A stretch of DNA of 56,980 bases from Comamonadaceae bacterium (GCA_947453965.1 CANGIQ010000018.1:1-56980); one strand, 5' to 3'; positions 44,283-53,111 are shown, counted from the stretch's first letter. Notes: a model not told the origin generated them from the sequence alone. Made by a program: numbers and translations.

Positions 44283-45059
44283 TTGTTGACGCAGCGTGGG
44301 TAAGCCCACGCCTGCGGCATCAAAGCCACCATCTGCGGCGATGACCTGGCCGTTGATGTAGCCCGCATCCGCGCTGCACAAAAAGCCGATGGTCGAGGCG
44401 ATTTCGTCCGTCGTGCCGTAGCGCTTCAAAGGAATCGCATCGAAGTAATCACGGCGAATGGCATCGCTGTGCACCAGCTTGGCCATTTCAGTTTCGACCG
44501 GGCCGGGCGCCACAGCGTTGACCCGCACGCCTGCATCGCCATACTCAACCGCTTGCTGACGCGTCAAATGAATCAGCGCAGCCTTGCTGGTGCCATAGGC
44601 CACACGCAAAGTGCTGGCACGCAGGCCCGAGATAGACGCGATGTTGACCACGCTGCCGCCACCGTTCTTGAGCATTTCGGGCACAAAGGCTTGGGTGCAC
44701 AAGTACGCACCATCCAAGTTGGTGGCCATGACAAAGCGCCAGTCTTCAAAGGTGGTTTCGCCAATGGGTTTGAACACGGCCACACCAGCGTTGTTTACCA
44801 AGGCATCGACGCGGCCAAAACGCGCCACGATGGTGTGAACGGCTTGCGTCACTTGCTCGGGTTTGGACACATCGCAGTGGACCGCCAACACATGCGCCGG
44901 GTTGTTGAACTGCTGATCGGTTTGAGCCAGCGTGGCTGCATCGTTGTCGATCAAGGCCACCTGGTAGCCGTGGCGCAAAAACCAGTGGGCGGTGGCCAAG
45001 CCAATGCCACGGGCGGCACCAGTTATCACGGCCACGCGAGGGGTGGAGGAAGAAGTCAT
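44265..45059 (-). CDS. Short-chain dehydrogenase/reductase
   Basis: The 264-residue cytoplasmic SDR has the cofactor motif TGAARGIG (about 14-21), an acidic residue after the second strand (ALIDND, favouring NAD), NNAG, the catalytic Ser in IASISG and the YGTSK active site, and the GPVETEM loop. It oxidises or reduces a hydroxyl/keto group; the substrate is unknown. It is the last gene of the minus-strand catabolic cluster, 78 bases after the alpha/beta hydrolase, with an AGGAG site before the ATG. Confidence 0.92.
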   Translation of the reverse strand: MTSSSTPRVAVITGAARGIGLATAHWFLRHGYQVALIDNDAATLAQTDQQFNNPAHVLAVHCDVSKPEQVTQAVHTIVARFGRVDALVNNAGVAVFKPIGETTFEDWRFVMATNLDGAYLCTQAFVPEMLKNGGGSVVNIASISGLRASTLRVAYGTSKAALIHLTRQQAVEYGDAGVRVNAVAPGPVETEMAKLVHSDAIRRDYFDAIPLKRYGTTDEIASTIGFLCSADAGYINGQVIAADGGFDAAGVGLPTLRQQSQRKG

Positions 45060-45137
45060 CGGTCAAGCTCCTGAATGAGTGATGCGGGCAAATGTGCCTC
45101 GCATTCATTATTGACGAAGCTTCTGACTCGCGCTGGG

Positions 45138-46016
45138 TCAACAGGCCAGAAAGCGCGTGAGCTCTGCCACGATTTGGCTGGGGTCTTCACGCTGCGGAAA
45201 GTGGCCAATGCCTGGCAACACTTTGCGTTCGTACCGGCCTAAAAAGTAGTGCTCTTTGCCGGCTGAAGTCTCGGGTCCGTTGACGCTATCTGCTCCGCCG
45301 TGCAAGACCAAGGTGGGCACGCTCAACTGCGGGGTGTGTGCCAGCAATTGCTCGTCAGCGTCGTAACGGCTGTCACCAGACGCATGGCCCCATCGGTGTT
45401 GGTAGGAATGCAAGGTGACTTCGGCCCAATCATCGTTTGCAAACGCTTGCGCCGTGGCTTCAAATTCTTCTGCGGTGTACCAGCCCGGGGGTGCCCAGGT
45501 GTCCCACATGATTTGTGCGAAGTCGTTGCGCTGTTCACGCACGGTGCGTTGGCCACGCGGTGTGGCCATGTACCAGTGGTACCAGTAGTTGCGGGCTTGG
45601 GCCACGGAAATTTCTTGCGAAGGCGTGTTGGTGCCATAGCCAACCGAGAGCAGCACAAGATGACTGGCCACACCGGCTTGCAGCGCACATGCAATGGCGG
45701 CAGCACGGGCGCCCCAATCGTGACCGACCAATGCGGGCTGATCGAGTTGGAGCTGTTCGATCAGCTCCAGTAAATCACGCCCCAAGGCCGAGAGCTGACC
45801 GCTGCGAGGAGTTTGCGCACTCAAAAACTGGGTGGGCGCAAACCCGCGAAGCGCAGGAACAATGACACGCAAGCCACGCGCGGCAAGCGCTGGGGCGACT
45901 TGCGCCCAAGTTCTCACACTGTCGGGCCAACCATGAAGCAACACCACGGAGGACTTGGCGTCGGGGTTCCACTCTTGGTAGCCAACACGCAGGACAGAGG
46001 TGTCAATGAATTTCAT
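45138..46016 (-). CDS. Alpha/beta hydrolase
   Basis: This 292-residue cytoplasmic hydrolase has the oxyanion motif LLHGWPDS, the nucleophile elbow GHDWGA (Asp as nucleophile, as in haloalkane dehalogenases and epoxide hydrolases rather than Ser) and a C-terminal His in GIGHFPQREDP. The cap domain includes NYWYHWYMATPRG. The Asp nucleophile suggests cleavage of a C-X or epoxide bond, or an ester in some relatives. I chose the ATG at 46016, one base after the upstream stop, as the longer frame has no fold before it. It is coupled to the unknown 131-residue gene. Confidence 0.88.
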   Translation of the reverse strand: MKFIDTSVLRVGYQEWNPDAKSSVVLLHGWPDSVRTWAQVAPALAARGLRVIVPALRGFAPTQFLSAQTPRSGQLSALGRDLLELIEQLQLDQPALVGHDWGARAAAIACALQAGVASHLVLLSVGYGTNTPSQEISVAQARNYWYHWYMATPRGQRTVREQRNDFAQIMWDTWAPPGWYTAEEFEATAQAFANDDWAEVTLHSYQHRWGHASGDSRYDADEQLLAHTPQLSVPTLVLHGGADSVNGPETSAGKEHYFLGRYERKVLPGIGHFPQREDPSQIVAELTRFLAC

Positions 46017-46017
46017 G

Positions 46018-46413
46018 TCAGTTGCGGGTGAGGCGCGTGAGGATGTCGCTAAGCGCTTGACCCGGTGCAATGCCCATGCCACTCGCGATGGCATTGACAT
46101 GCGAGACCACGCCGTGGTCCCACATGTCTTGGCTGTCACCAATACGGGCGCTCACGTGCGAGACCGTGCCACCGGCAACGCCCCTGTCTTGCAGCATTTG
46201 CAGGGATGCAATGCCAGCATCGTCTTTGCCCACACCGGCGTCATTGAAGAACACCACGCGCAGTGGGATTTCCAACGCAAACTCGCCAGAGCTCGCACCC
46301 CCGTGGGACGCAGACACCACCAGGGTGTCTTCATCGCCGGGCGCGACTTTGGTGATGGAGTCCATCAGCAAGACGCGGCCACGAGGCCCGCTTGCCACTT
46401 CTTTTTTCAACAT
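46018..46413 (-). CDS. Conserved-looking protein of unknown function in the catabolic cluster
   Basis: The 131-residue protein has no signal peptide. Its sequence looks like a folded enzyme-type domain: RGRVLLMDSITKV, SASHGGASSG, VVFFNDAGVGKDDAGI, GTVSHVSARIGDSQDMWDHG and a short C-terminal helix. I have an impression of similar proteins elsewhere with the NDAGVGKD and ARIGD segments but cannot name a family. The ATG at 46413 has AAGGA about seven bases before it. It is 34 bases after the second DctP gene and one base before the hydrolase gene, so it belongs to the same operon. Confidence 0.8.
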   Translation of the reverse strand: MLKKEVASGPRGRVLLMDSITKVAPGDEDTLVVSASHGGASSGEFALEIPLRVVFFNDAGVGKDDAGIASLQMLQDRGVAGGTVSHVSARIGDSQDMWDHGVVSHVNAIASGMGIAPGQALSDILTRLTRN

Positions 46414-46447
46414 GTTTGATCCTTGAAGCAGGTTGATGCGCGATGCA

Positions 46448-47473
46448 TCATTTGTGCGATGCGCGGTATTTGGCCAATTCAGCCAGGGTTTGGTTCACCA
46501 CGTCTTCGCCCAGCTTGGAAGCGTACTTTTCATACACGGGCTTGAGTGCATCGCGCATGCGTGCTCGCTCGGCAGGCGAAATTTCGGTGTAGACGCCGCC
46601 CTTGGCCTTGATCTGTTCGAGCAGTTTTGGATCTTCAGAACGCTGGAAGCTGCGTTCGAAGTCACGCGCGGTATTGCATGATTCTTGAATCAGCTTTTGC
46701 TCGGCAGGATTGAGCTGGTCCCAAAATTTGCGGCTCGCCAGAATGACGGCGCCGCCATAGATATGGCCCGTGTTGCTGACGTATTTGGTGACTTCGTAAA
46801 ACTTGTTGCCGTAGATGTTGTTGTAAGGCGTTTCTTGCCCATCCAACGCCTTGGATTCCAGCGCTTGGAACACCTCGGTGAAAGCCATCGGCGTGGCATT
46901 GGCACCCAGGGTGTTGAAGATGTCAATGAACACGGGGTTTTGAATCGTGCGGATCTTCAAGCCCTTGATGTCTTCGAGCTTGGTGATAGGGCGACGGCTG
47001 TTGGTGACATGGCGAAAGCCTGTTTCAAAGTAGCACAGACCCACCAAGTTTTTGTCCGAAATGCGCTCCAAGAGTCGGCGACCAATCGGGCCATCCAACA
47101 CCAAATCGACTTCCTTGAAATCGGTGAACAAGAAAGGCAAATCAAAGACGCCAAATTCTTTGACCACCGATGCGGCCGCTGCCGTGGACACCAAGGCCAT
47201 TTCCAAAATACCGCCTTGTGCGGCGGAGATGGATTGCAACTCGGCCCCTAACTGCCCGTCGGGATAGCCGCGCATCTTCATGCGACCGCCGGTTTTTTGC
47301 GCCAAGATGTCTGCGAACTTCTCAACCCCGACTTGGAAGGGATGGTCTTTGGGCACCACGTGGCTCACACGGATGTTGCGTTCTTTGAACTCTGCGCTGA
47401 CCTGTTGGGCATTGACCACCATGGGCAGCACCGCGACAGCGGCTGTGATGAGTTGGAGTTTCCAGTTTTTCAT
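46448..47473 (-). CDS. TRAP transporter substrate-binding protein (DctP family), second copy
   Basis: The 341-residue protein has a Sec signal (KLQLITAAVAVLPMVVNAQ) and the DctP fold: IRVSHVVPKDHPFQVG, GFRHVTNSRRPITKLEDIKGLKIRT (conserved Arg in KIRT) and TEVFQALESKALDGQETP. It is the classical C4-dicarboxylate-type binding protein in length and motifs. No DctQ or DctM follows on this strand, so it must use the fused permease at 42417 or one elsewhere. It lies 32 bases after the BKACE gene. Confidence 0.92.
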   Translation of the reverse strand: MKNWKLQLITAAVAVLPMVVNAQQVSAEFKERNIRVSHVVPKDHPFQVGVEKFADILAQKTGGRMKMRGYPDGQLGAELQSISAAQGGILEMALVSTAAAASVVKEFGVFDLPFLFTDFKEVDLVLDGPIGRRLLERISDKNLVGLCYFETGFRHVTNSRRPITKLEDIKGLKIRTIQNPVFIDIFNTLGANATPMAFTEVFQALESKALDGQETPYNNIYGNKFYEVTKYVSNTGHIYGGAVILASRKFWDQLNPAEQKLIQESCNTARDFERSFQRSEDPKLLEQIKAKGGVYTEISPAERARMRDALKPVYEKYASKLGEDVVNQTLAELAKYRASHK

Positions 47474-47505
47474 GTTGTCTCTTTCGTTGTTTGAATTGAA
47501 ATTAA

Positions 47506-48390
47506 TTAGCGTTGTTTCAAACGCTCACGTACCTGGGTGGCTGTTGCCAAGCTGCCGCCAGCGGCTTCGATGCGTTGACGTGCTTGGCGAACCAAGGTGA
47601 TGTTGTCGTGTGGGCAACCCATGGGGGCGTCTTCTAAACCAACGCGGACATGACCACCGCGTGCCACGGCCAGGTCCATAAGACCGTCCAGCTCCACACC
47701 CAAGCCTGCAATCATCCAAGGGGACTCGGGTTGCTCCATGGCCAGCAAGCGCAGATAAGCATCCAAGGCCCAATCGGTGGGCGGAAACCCAAACGCGATG
47801 TGCTGCGAAAACATCAGGCGGTAGATCGGCATGGGTGCACCCGGATAGGCACGGTGCAACGCAGCGCCTAGACGCATAAAGCCTGGTTCATAAATCGCAT
47901 ACGAGGGCGTGATGTGGTGTTGCTGCGCCAGCTCAAGTCCGTAGCGAATGTGTGACTCGGGGTTGGCATACACAAAGCCCTCTTTGCCCTCGGCCATATC
48001 GCTGTAGTGGCTGATGTTGGTCGAGCCGGGATCGACCACCGACCACTCGATCAGTCCGGCACGCACCAACTTGTCGACCGCCGCATAGCGTTGACTGGGT
48101 GCCAAGGGACCAGAGGCGTCCACACTGCCTGCAAAGGGCAAGGTGCCATAGCAAATGACATCGGCACGGGCACGGATGCGCTCGATGATGGGGGCATAAA
48201 TGTCATAGTCGTCACGCTGACGACCTGTGACCGGGTCGTACGCATGGAAATGGATGATGGCAGCGCCTTCTGCTGCACACGCCAAAGCCGCCTCCACAAT
48301 CTCGTCGGCCAACACGGGCATCTTGGGTTGCCGGGTGCGCGACCAAGGGCCATTGATCGCGACTTCGAGCCATGTGGGTTGTTGCGTCAA
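47506..48390 (-). CDS. BKACE family protein (DUF849, 3-keto-5-aminohexanoate cleavage enzyme type)
   Basis: BKACE enzymes condense a beta-keto acid with acetyl-CoA to give acetoacetate and a new CoA ester, with a zinc ion. The 294-residue protein has the zinc motif IIHFHAYDP (two His), a TIM-barrel sequence ending with HVRVGLEDAPMG (Glu ligand) and the N-terminal LEVAINGPWSRTR. The start is a TTG at 48390: no ATG occurs before the fold, and GGAG (48400-48397, minus strand) is six bases upstream. The GntR gene ends 11 bases before it. The beta-keto acid used here is unknown. Confidence 0.88.
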   Translation of the reverse strand: MTQQPTWLEVAINGPWSRTRQPKMPVLADEIVEAALACAAEGAAIIHFHAYDPVTGRQRDDYDIYAPIIERIRARADVICYGTLPFAGSVDASGPLAPSQRYAAVDKLVRAGLIEWSVVDPGSTNISHYSDMAEGKEGFVYANPESHIRYGLELAQQHHITPSYAIYEPGFMRLGAALHRAYPGAPMPIYRLMFSQHIAFGFPPTDWALDAYLRLLAMEQPESPWMIAGLGVELDGLMDLAVARGGHVRVGLEDAPMGCPHDNITLVRQARQRIEAAGGSLATATQVRERLKQR

Positions 48391-48401
48391 AAAAATCTCC
48401 G

Positions 48402-49178
48402 TTAGGTTTTGGTGCGGGTCTGTGCAGACAGCTTCGGACCATAGTGTTTGTTGGCACGCTTGAGGTGCGCGGTCAGCACCTTGGCTGCGCCATCGGGGTC
48501 GTGAGCGGCAATGCACTTGAACATCTTGATGTGCTCGTTGAGCGATGTTTTTTCGGCCCCTGGCGCACGCACCGCTTCGTGGTGGAACTGCTCCAACCAC
48601 TCCAGCATGGCTTGCGACACAGCCTTGTAGATGGCATTGCCTGAAATTTCCGCGATGCCGTGATGAAACGCCATGTCGGTTTCCAAAAAACGCTGTGGAT
48701 GATCGAGCGCTGCTTTGTGCTCTTCCAGCAACGCTTGCAGATGCGCGATTTGCGCATCTGTTGCACGCTCGGCAGCGGTGCGGATCATGGCGATTTCAAA
48801 GTGCAAGCGCGCTTCTTTGAGGTGCTCCAACAAGTCGCTCGAACCGGCGAGCAGATGCATGGCTGAGTCTGAAATTTGTGCAATCACCTTGCCCGCATTG
48901 AGCGGCAGCACCCGTGCGCCTTCGCCATGAACGATGGACACCAAGCCCATGCGCTCGAGCGTTTGCAAAGCCTCACGCACGGCGGGGCGCCCCACACCCA
49001 GGCCGGACATCAAATCCCGTTCAGAAGGCAGCAAAGCCCCCACAGGAAATTCGCCCGAACGGATGCGCGGCAGCAAACGGTCTAGCACCTCGTGCGAGAG
49101 TTTGCGTCGGGCAATGGGAGCCTCGGTTGCGGGGAGCAACGGCGAGGTGCTGTCAAAATCAGAAGTGTCTTTAGTCAT
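48402..49178 (-). CDS. NanR-like GntR/FadR-family regulator
   Basis: The 258-residue protein resembles Escherichia coli NanR through much of its length: RRKLSHEVLDRLLPRI, LLPSERDLMSGLGVGRPAVREAL (winged helix, about 50-75), HGEGARV, and the FCD domain with FHHGIAEISGNAIYKAV and HDPDGAAKVLTAHL. NanR binds GGTATA-type repeats; GGTATG occurs just before this gene and again before the dehalogenase-like gene. The sialic acid pathway is not encoded here, so the ligand must differ. The ATG at 49178 is preceded by TATGAT-N6, a leaderless arrangement, and the possible operator overlaps that hexamer, suggesting autorepression. Confidence 0.88.
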   Translation of the reverse strand: MTKDTSDFDSTSPLLPATEAPIARRKLSHEVLDRLLPRIRSGEFPVGALLPSERDLMSGLGVGRPAVREALQTLERMGLVSIVHGEGARVLPLNAGKVIAQISDSAMHLLAGSSDLLEHLKEARLHFEIAMIRTAAERATDAQIAHLQALLEEHKAALDHPQRFLETDMAFHHGIAEISGNAIYKAVSQAMLEWLEQFHHEAVRAPGAEKTSLNEHIKMFKCIAAHDPDGAAKVLTAHLKRANKHYGPKLSAQTRTKT

Positions 49179-49221
49179 GTATTCATCATACCAATTGCCT
49201 CATCTTGGAAGTATGAGGCAA
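49179..49221. promoter_or_regulatory. Promoter/operator region of the NanR-like gene, with an inverted repeat
   Basis: On the minus strand TTGGTATGATGAATAC (49194-49179) runs into the ATG at 49178. TATGAT is a good -10 hexamer placed six bases before the start. GTAT-N5-ATAC is a palindrome of the FadR-subfamily kind. Next to it, TTGCCTCAT (49195-49203) and ATGAGGCAA (49213-49221) form a 9-bp inverted repeat with a nine-base loop; it has no T-tract and may be a second operator or a weak 3' hairpin of the upstream dctP gene. Confidence 0.5.
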
Positions 49222-49241
49222 GGGGTACAAAGTCAGTGTCG

Positions 49242-50336
49242 TTAAGACTTCTTTTTCAGCGTGGTGGCCATGTAGTTGTCGAAGGCACCGTCTGAGAAAC
49301 GTGACCACAAAATGCCGTCGTCACGGAACTTGACGAAGCTGTTGTAAATCTTGGCCCACTTGGGGTTTTTGGCCACCAATTCGGCAAACAACTCGTTCGA
49401 TGCTTTGAAGGCTGCATCGCCCACTTCCTTAGGAAACGGCTTCAACTGCAAGCCAGCACCCACCAGACGTTTGAGCGCCGCAGGGTTGCGTGCGTCGTAC
49501 TTGGCTTGCATGTCGACGTGCGCTTCAGCACACGCGGCTTCAAAAATGCTTTGGTACTCTTTGGGCAACGCTTCCCACGCCTTGGTGCCAACATACATGG
49601 TGATTTGGCCGTTGCCGTCCCAGTAGCTGGGGTAGTGGTAGAACTTGGCGATTTTGTGCAGGCCGAGTTTTTCATCGTCATAGGGGCCGATGAATTCAGC
49701 CGCATCGATGGTGCCTTTTTCAAGCGATGTGTAAATTTCACCGCCTGGCAAGTTCTGCGGCACCACGCCGAGCTTTTCGAGCATCACGCCACCAAAGCCA
49801 CCGATGCGAAATTTCAACCCCTTCAAATCAGCCAAGCTCTTGATTTCCTTGCGGAAGAAGCCGCCCATCTGGGTGCCGGTGTTGCCACACGGAAAGTTGA
49901 CCACGCCGTAGTCGCGGTAGAACTCGCGCAGCAATTGCAGACCACCACCGTCTTTCATCCACGCGGTCATCTGGCGTGAGTTCATGCCAAATGGAATCTG
50001 ACCATCCAGTGCGAATGTGGGGTCCTTGCCAAAGAAGAACACCGACGCGGTGTGCGCGCATTCGACCGAGCCTTGTTGCACGGCATCCAACACACCGAGC
50101 GCGGGCACCAGCTCGCCGGGGCCGTGCACGCTGATCTCGAACGCGCCACCGGTTGCGGATGCGACACGCTTGGACACCTCTTCCGCGCCGCCATAAATGG
50201 TGTCCAGATTTTTAGGCCAGCTGGATGCAAGGCGCCAACGAATTTTTGGTTGCGCTTTGACGATGGCAGGAGCGGCGAGGCCTACCGACGCGGCGGTGGC
50301 AGCGAGCGCTTTGCTTGCGAACGAACGACGTTTCAT
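49242..50336 (-). CDS. TRAP transporter substrate-binding protein (TakP-like, 2-oxo acid type), third copy
   Basis: The 364-residue protein has a Tat-like signal ([15 protein letters not shown], cleavage near IVKAQ) and sequence typical of the TakP/DctP subfamily that binds 2-oxo acids: [51 protein letters not shown] (conserved Arg) and [14 protein letters not shown]. It is longer than the other two binding proteins, as expected for the subfamily. Its ATG overlaps the stop of the dehydratase gene by 4 bp. It has no permease next to it. The link of a sugar-acid or hydroxy-acid dehydratase with a 2-oxo acid binder is consistent, but unproven. Confidence 0.9.
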   Translation of the reverse strand: MKRRSFASKALAATAASVGLAAPAIVKAQPKIRWRLASSWPKNLDTIYGGAEEVSKRVASATGGAFEISVHGPGELVPALGVLDAVQQGSVECAHTASVFFFGKDPTFALDGQIPFGMNSRQMTAWMKDGGGLQLLREFYRDYGVVNFPCGNTGTQMGGFFRKEIKSLADLKGLKFRIGGFGGVMLEKLGVVPQNLPGGEIYTSLEKGTIDAAEFIGPYDDEKLGLHKIAKFYHYPSYWDGNGQITMYVGTKAWEALPKEYQSIFEAACAEAHVDMQAKYDARNPAALKRLVGAGLQLKPFPKEVGDAAFKASNELFAELVAKNPKWAKIYNSFVKFRDDGILWSRFSDGAFDNYMATTLKKKS

Positions 50337-52102
50337 TTGATCTCCAATGTCGCGTGAAGAGGCGAGCGACGGCCCTCATGTGTTGGGATAACAGAGAAAT
50401 TGGTCACGGCCCCTTCCGAGGCGTTGGACACCAGGCGGGCGTATTTGGCCAACACGCCTGTAGACCATGCATGCGATGCGGGTGGGCGCCATGCCTGCAG
50501 ACGCGATTGCAAGACTTCGTGGGGCACATCCATGGTCAAACTGCGTCGCTCGACATGAATCTCAATCACGTCCCCCTCTTGCACCACGGCAATGGGGCCG
50601 CCGTCCATGGCTTCGGGCACCACATGGCCAATGACAAAGCCATGCGTGGCACCCGAAAACCGACCGTCCGTCACCAAGGCCACCGATTCGCCCAACCCTG
50701 CGCCTTGCAAGGCACCGGTGACGAGCTGCATCTCACGCATGCCGGGACCGCCCTTGGGGCCTTCGTTGCGCAGCACCAAAACATCGTTGGGTTGAATCAG
50801 GCCTGCCTTGATGGCTTGAAATGCATCCTCTTCGCGCTCGAACACGCGGGCTGGGCCTTGGTGGATTTTTTTGGTTTGTCCCGACAGCTTGACCACACAA
50901 CCACCCGGTGCCAGGTTGCCACGCAAGATGCCCAGGCCGCCTTCGGGTTTGATGGGGTCTTGCAAGGTGTGAATCACCTGTTGCCCAGCGGTTTCAGCGG
51001 CATAGGCCACGGCTTCGCCCAGGCTGTGCCCGGTGACCGTTTGTTCATGCACATGCAACAAGCCGCCTTCGGCCAAACGTCGGCCAATGAGTGGCATGCC
51101 ACCTGCCGCATGCATGTCTGGCGCCGTGAATCGACCCCAGGGTTTCAAGTCAGCCAACACAGGCGTGCGCTTGGAAATCCGGTCGAAGTCGTCAATGACC
51201 AAGGGCACTTCAAACTCGCGCGCCATGGCCAAGAGGTGCAGCACCGCATTGGTTGACCCCCCGGTGGCCATGACGCCGGTGATGGCGTTTTCAAAACTGC
51301 GCTGCGTCACCATGGCACGTGGTGTGACGCCGCGGCGCAGCAAATCCATCACCACGGCCCCACAGGTTTTGGCCACCTCGCCCTTGGGCGCATCGGGCGC
51401 TGGAATGCCGTTGAAACCCATGGGCGAGATACCCAACATTTCGCAAGCCGTGGCCATGGTGTTGGCGGTGAACTGACCACCGCATGCGCCCACGCCTGGG
51501 CAGGCGTGGTCTTCCACGTCCTTGAATTCTGCTTCGGTGATTTTTCCGGCGTTGAAAGCACCCACCGCTTCGTAAATGTCTTGAATCGTCAGTTGGCGAT
51601 TGGCAAACATGCCTTCTTTGGCATGACACGCGCCTGAGTGAATCGAGCCGCTGTACAGCAACACACCCGGAATGTTGACCCGCCCCAAGGCCATGGCCAT
51701 GGCCGGAATGGTTTTGTCGCACCCGGCAATGACCACCATGCCATCGAACATATGACCACGTGCGACCAACTCCACCGAGTCGGCAATCAGCTCGCGGCTG
51801 ACGAGTGAGGTTTTCATGCCATCGGTGCCGGTGGTGATGCCGTCGTTGATGGCCACCGTGTTGACCTCCAACGGCGTACCGCCCGCCGCACGAATACCGT
51901 CCATGACCTGGGCTGCCAATTCGCGGTGGTTCCAGTTGCACGGCATGGTGCCAATCCAACAATGAAACACACCGATTTGCGGACGCTTGAGGTCGGCGTC
52001 TTGAAAGCCAATCGCTTTCATCATGCCCCGCGCCACGGCGCGGTCGGGGCCATCGAGCAAGACGCGGCTTTTGTGCCGAGGGTCGAATGAGGCACTGCTC
52101 AT
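50333..52102 (-). CDS. IlvD/Edd-family dehydratase
   Basis: These Fe-S enzymes dehydrate 2,3-dihydroxy acids (IlvD, for valine and isoleucine) or sugar acids. The 589-residue protein has the cluster Cys residues in [24 protein letters not shown] and [19 protein letters not shown], the active-site [13 protein letters not shown] and [15 protein letters not shown]. The pattern CPGVGACGG and the length match IlvD more than Edd. Its location in a catabolic cluster with hydrolase and TRAP binding-protein genes, rather than beside ilv genes, suggests a catabolic dehydratase for an aldonic or hydroxy acid. I chose the ATG at 52102, which overlaps the hydrolase stop by 4 bp. Confidence 0.9.
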   Translation of the reverse strand: MSSASFDPRHKSRVLLDGPDRAVARGMMKAIGFQDADLKRPQIGVFHCWIGTMPCNWNHRELAAQVMDGIRAAGGTPLEVNTVAINDGITTGTDGMKTSLVSRELIADSVELVARGHMFDGMVVIAGCDKTIPAMAMALGRVNIPGVLLYSGSIHSGACHAKEGMFANRQLTIQDIYEAVGAFNAGKITEAEFKDVEDHACPGVGACGGQFTANTMATACEMLGISPMGFNGIPAPDAPKGEVAKTCGAVVMDLLRRGVTPRAMVTQRSFENAITGVMATGGSTNAVLHLLAMAREFEVPLVIDDFDRISKRTPVLADLKPWGRFTAPDMHAAGGMPLIGRRLAEGGLLHVHEQTVTGHSLGEAVAYAAETAGQQVIHTLQDPIKPEGGLGILRGNLAPGGCVVKLSGQTKKIHQGPARVFEREEDAFQAIKAGLIQPNDVLVLRNEGPKGGPGMREMQLVTGALQGAGLGESVALVTDGRFSGATHGFVIGHVVPEAMDGGPIAVVQEGDVIEIHVERRSLTMDVPHEVLQSRLQAWRPPASHAWSTGVLAKYARLVSNASEGAVTNFSVIPTHEGRRSPLHATLEIK

Positions 52103-53028
52103 GCAGCAGCTTTCAACGGGTGCTGTTGCAAGAACGACAAAATTTCTGCCGTGGTCTCCTGCGGCGCCTCTTCGGGAATGAAGTGCCCGCATGGCAAGGC
52201 CTTGCCTTGCACGTTGTTGGCGACTTCGCGCCAATCCGACAAACAATCAAACATCGCCGCAATCACACCCTCGCTGCCCCACAGCGCCAACAAGGGCATG
52301 GACAGTTTGCGGCCTGCGGCGCGGTCTGCACGGTCATGCTCCAGGTCAATGCCGCCTGCTGCGCGGTAGTCTTCGCAACTCGCGTGAATGGCAGCGGGGT
52401 CGGAAAACGCGCGCACATATTCATCCACTGCCAGCTTGGAGAACTTGCTCAAGTCAGGCTCGGCACGGCCCACGCGCCCCAAGATGTTGAAGGGCACGCG
52501 CCCGGCCAACATTTGCTCGGGTTCTGGCGACGGTTGCAACATGAAGAACCAGTGGTAATAAGCCTTGGCGAATTGCATGTCGGTGCGCTCGAACATCTTG
52601 AGCGTGGGCGAAATGTCTAGCACCGCCACCGTGTGCACATGTTGCGGATGGTCAGCCGCCAGGCGGTGCGACACCCGACCACCGCGGTCGTGACCCACCA
52701 GATGAAACCGGTCAAAGCCGAGTGACGACATCAACTCCACCATGTCGTTGCCCATGGCACGCTTCGAATAATTCGCGTGATCGGGCAAGCCCTGTGGCTT
52801 GGACGAATCGCCGTAGCCACGCAAATCAGCACAGATCACCGTGTAGTGACGCGCCAATTCGGGCGCCACATGGTGCCAACACGCATGGGTTTGCGGATAG
52901 CCGTGCAACAACAACACGGGCTCGCCCGCTCCCGCACGCAGGTAGTTGATGTCGGCTTGTGTGCCTTTGAACAGTTGACGTTCAAAGCCTGGGAACAGGC
53001 TGTCATTTTCGGTGTGGTCATGACTCAT
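52099..53028 (-). CDS. Alpha/beta hydrolase resembling fluoroacetate (haloacetate) dehalogenase
   Basis: The 309-residue cytoplasmic enzyme has [18 protein letters not shown], the Asp nucleophile elbow [18 protein letters not shown], the cap-domain pair [10 protein letters not shown], a Tyr in [10 protein letters not shown] and a final catalytic His in [11 protein letters not shown]. In fluoroacetate dehalogenases the DRGGR nucleophile-Arg set binds the carboxylate and the His-Trp of HWFF plus a Tyr bind the halide; all are seen here. Relatives with these residues sometimes act on other substrates. The ATG at 53028 is overlapped by a palindrome and preceded by TATGAT-N6. It heads the minus-strand operon. 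Confidence 0.88.
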   Translation of the reverse strand: MSHDHTENDSLFPGFERQLFKGTQADINYLRAGAGEPVLLLHGYPQTHACWHHVAPELARHYTVICADLRGYGDSSKPQGLPDHANYSKRAMGNDMVELMSSLGFDRFHLVGHDRGGRVSHRLAADHPQHVHTVAVLDISPTLKMFERTDMQFAKAYYHWFFMLQPSPEPEQMLAGRVPFNILGRVGRAEPDLSKFSKLAVDEYVRAFSDPAAIHASCEDYRAAGGIDLEHDRADRAAGRKLSMPLLALWGSEGVIAAMFDCLSDWREVANNVQGKALPCGHFIPEEAPQETTAEILSFLQQHPLKAAA

Positions 53029-53043
53029 GGTGTGATCATACCA
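53028..53043. promoter_or_regulatory. Operator/promoter of the dehalogenase-like operon
   Basis: TGGTGTGATCATACCA is a palindrome with one mismatch that includes the first bases of the start codon context. On the minus strand TATGAT (53040-53035) is followed by six bases and then the ATG, and TTGCGT lies 16 bases upstream of TATGAT as a possible -35. The half-site TCATACCA is identical to one before the NanR-like gene, so the same regulator probably acts at both. Confidence 0.55.
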
Positions 53044-53111
53044 GTTAAGAAATTAAACGCAACCCCACGCAACGCACACCTGGGCGTGTTGATCGAAATC
53101 GGAAAACGGAT

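Noticed and set aside
48402..49178. NanR-like regulator as evidence for sialic acid catabolism
   Set aside because: No nanA, nanK, nanE or sialic acid transporter is present; similarity to NanR shows family, not ligand.
49195..49221. Inverted repeat as an intrinsic terminator of the TakP-like gene
   Set aside because: The stem is only moderately GC-rich and has no T-tract in the transcribed direction; an operator role is as likely.
50333..52102. IlvD-type gene as the biosynthetic dihydroxy-acid dehydratase
   Set aside because: It overlaps a hydrolase gene and a TRAP binding-protein gene and has no ilv neighbours, so a catabolic role is more likely; the biosynthetic role cannot be excluded without the full genome.
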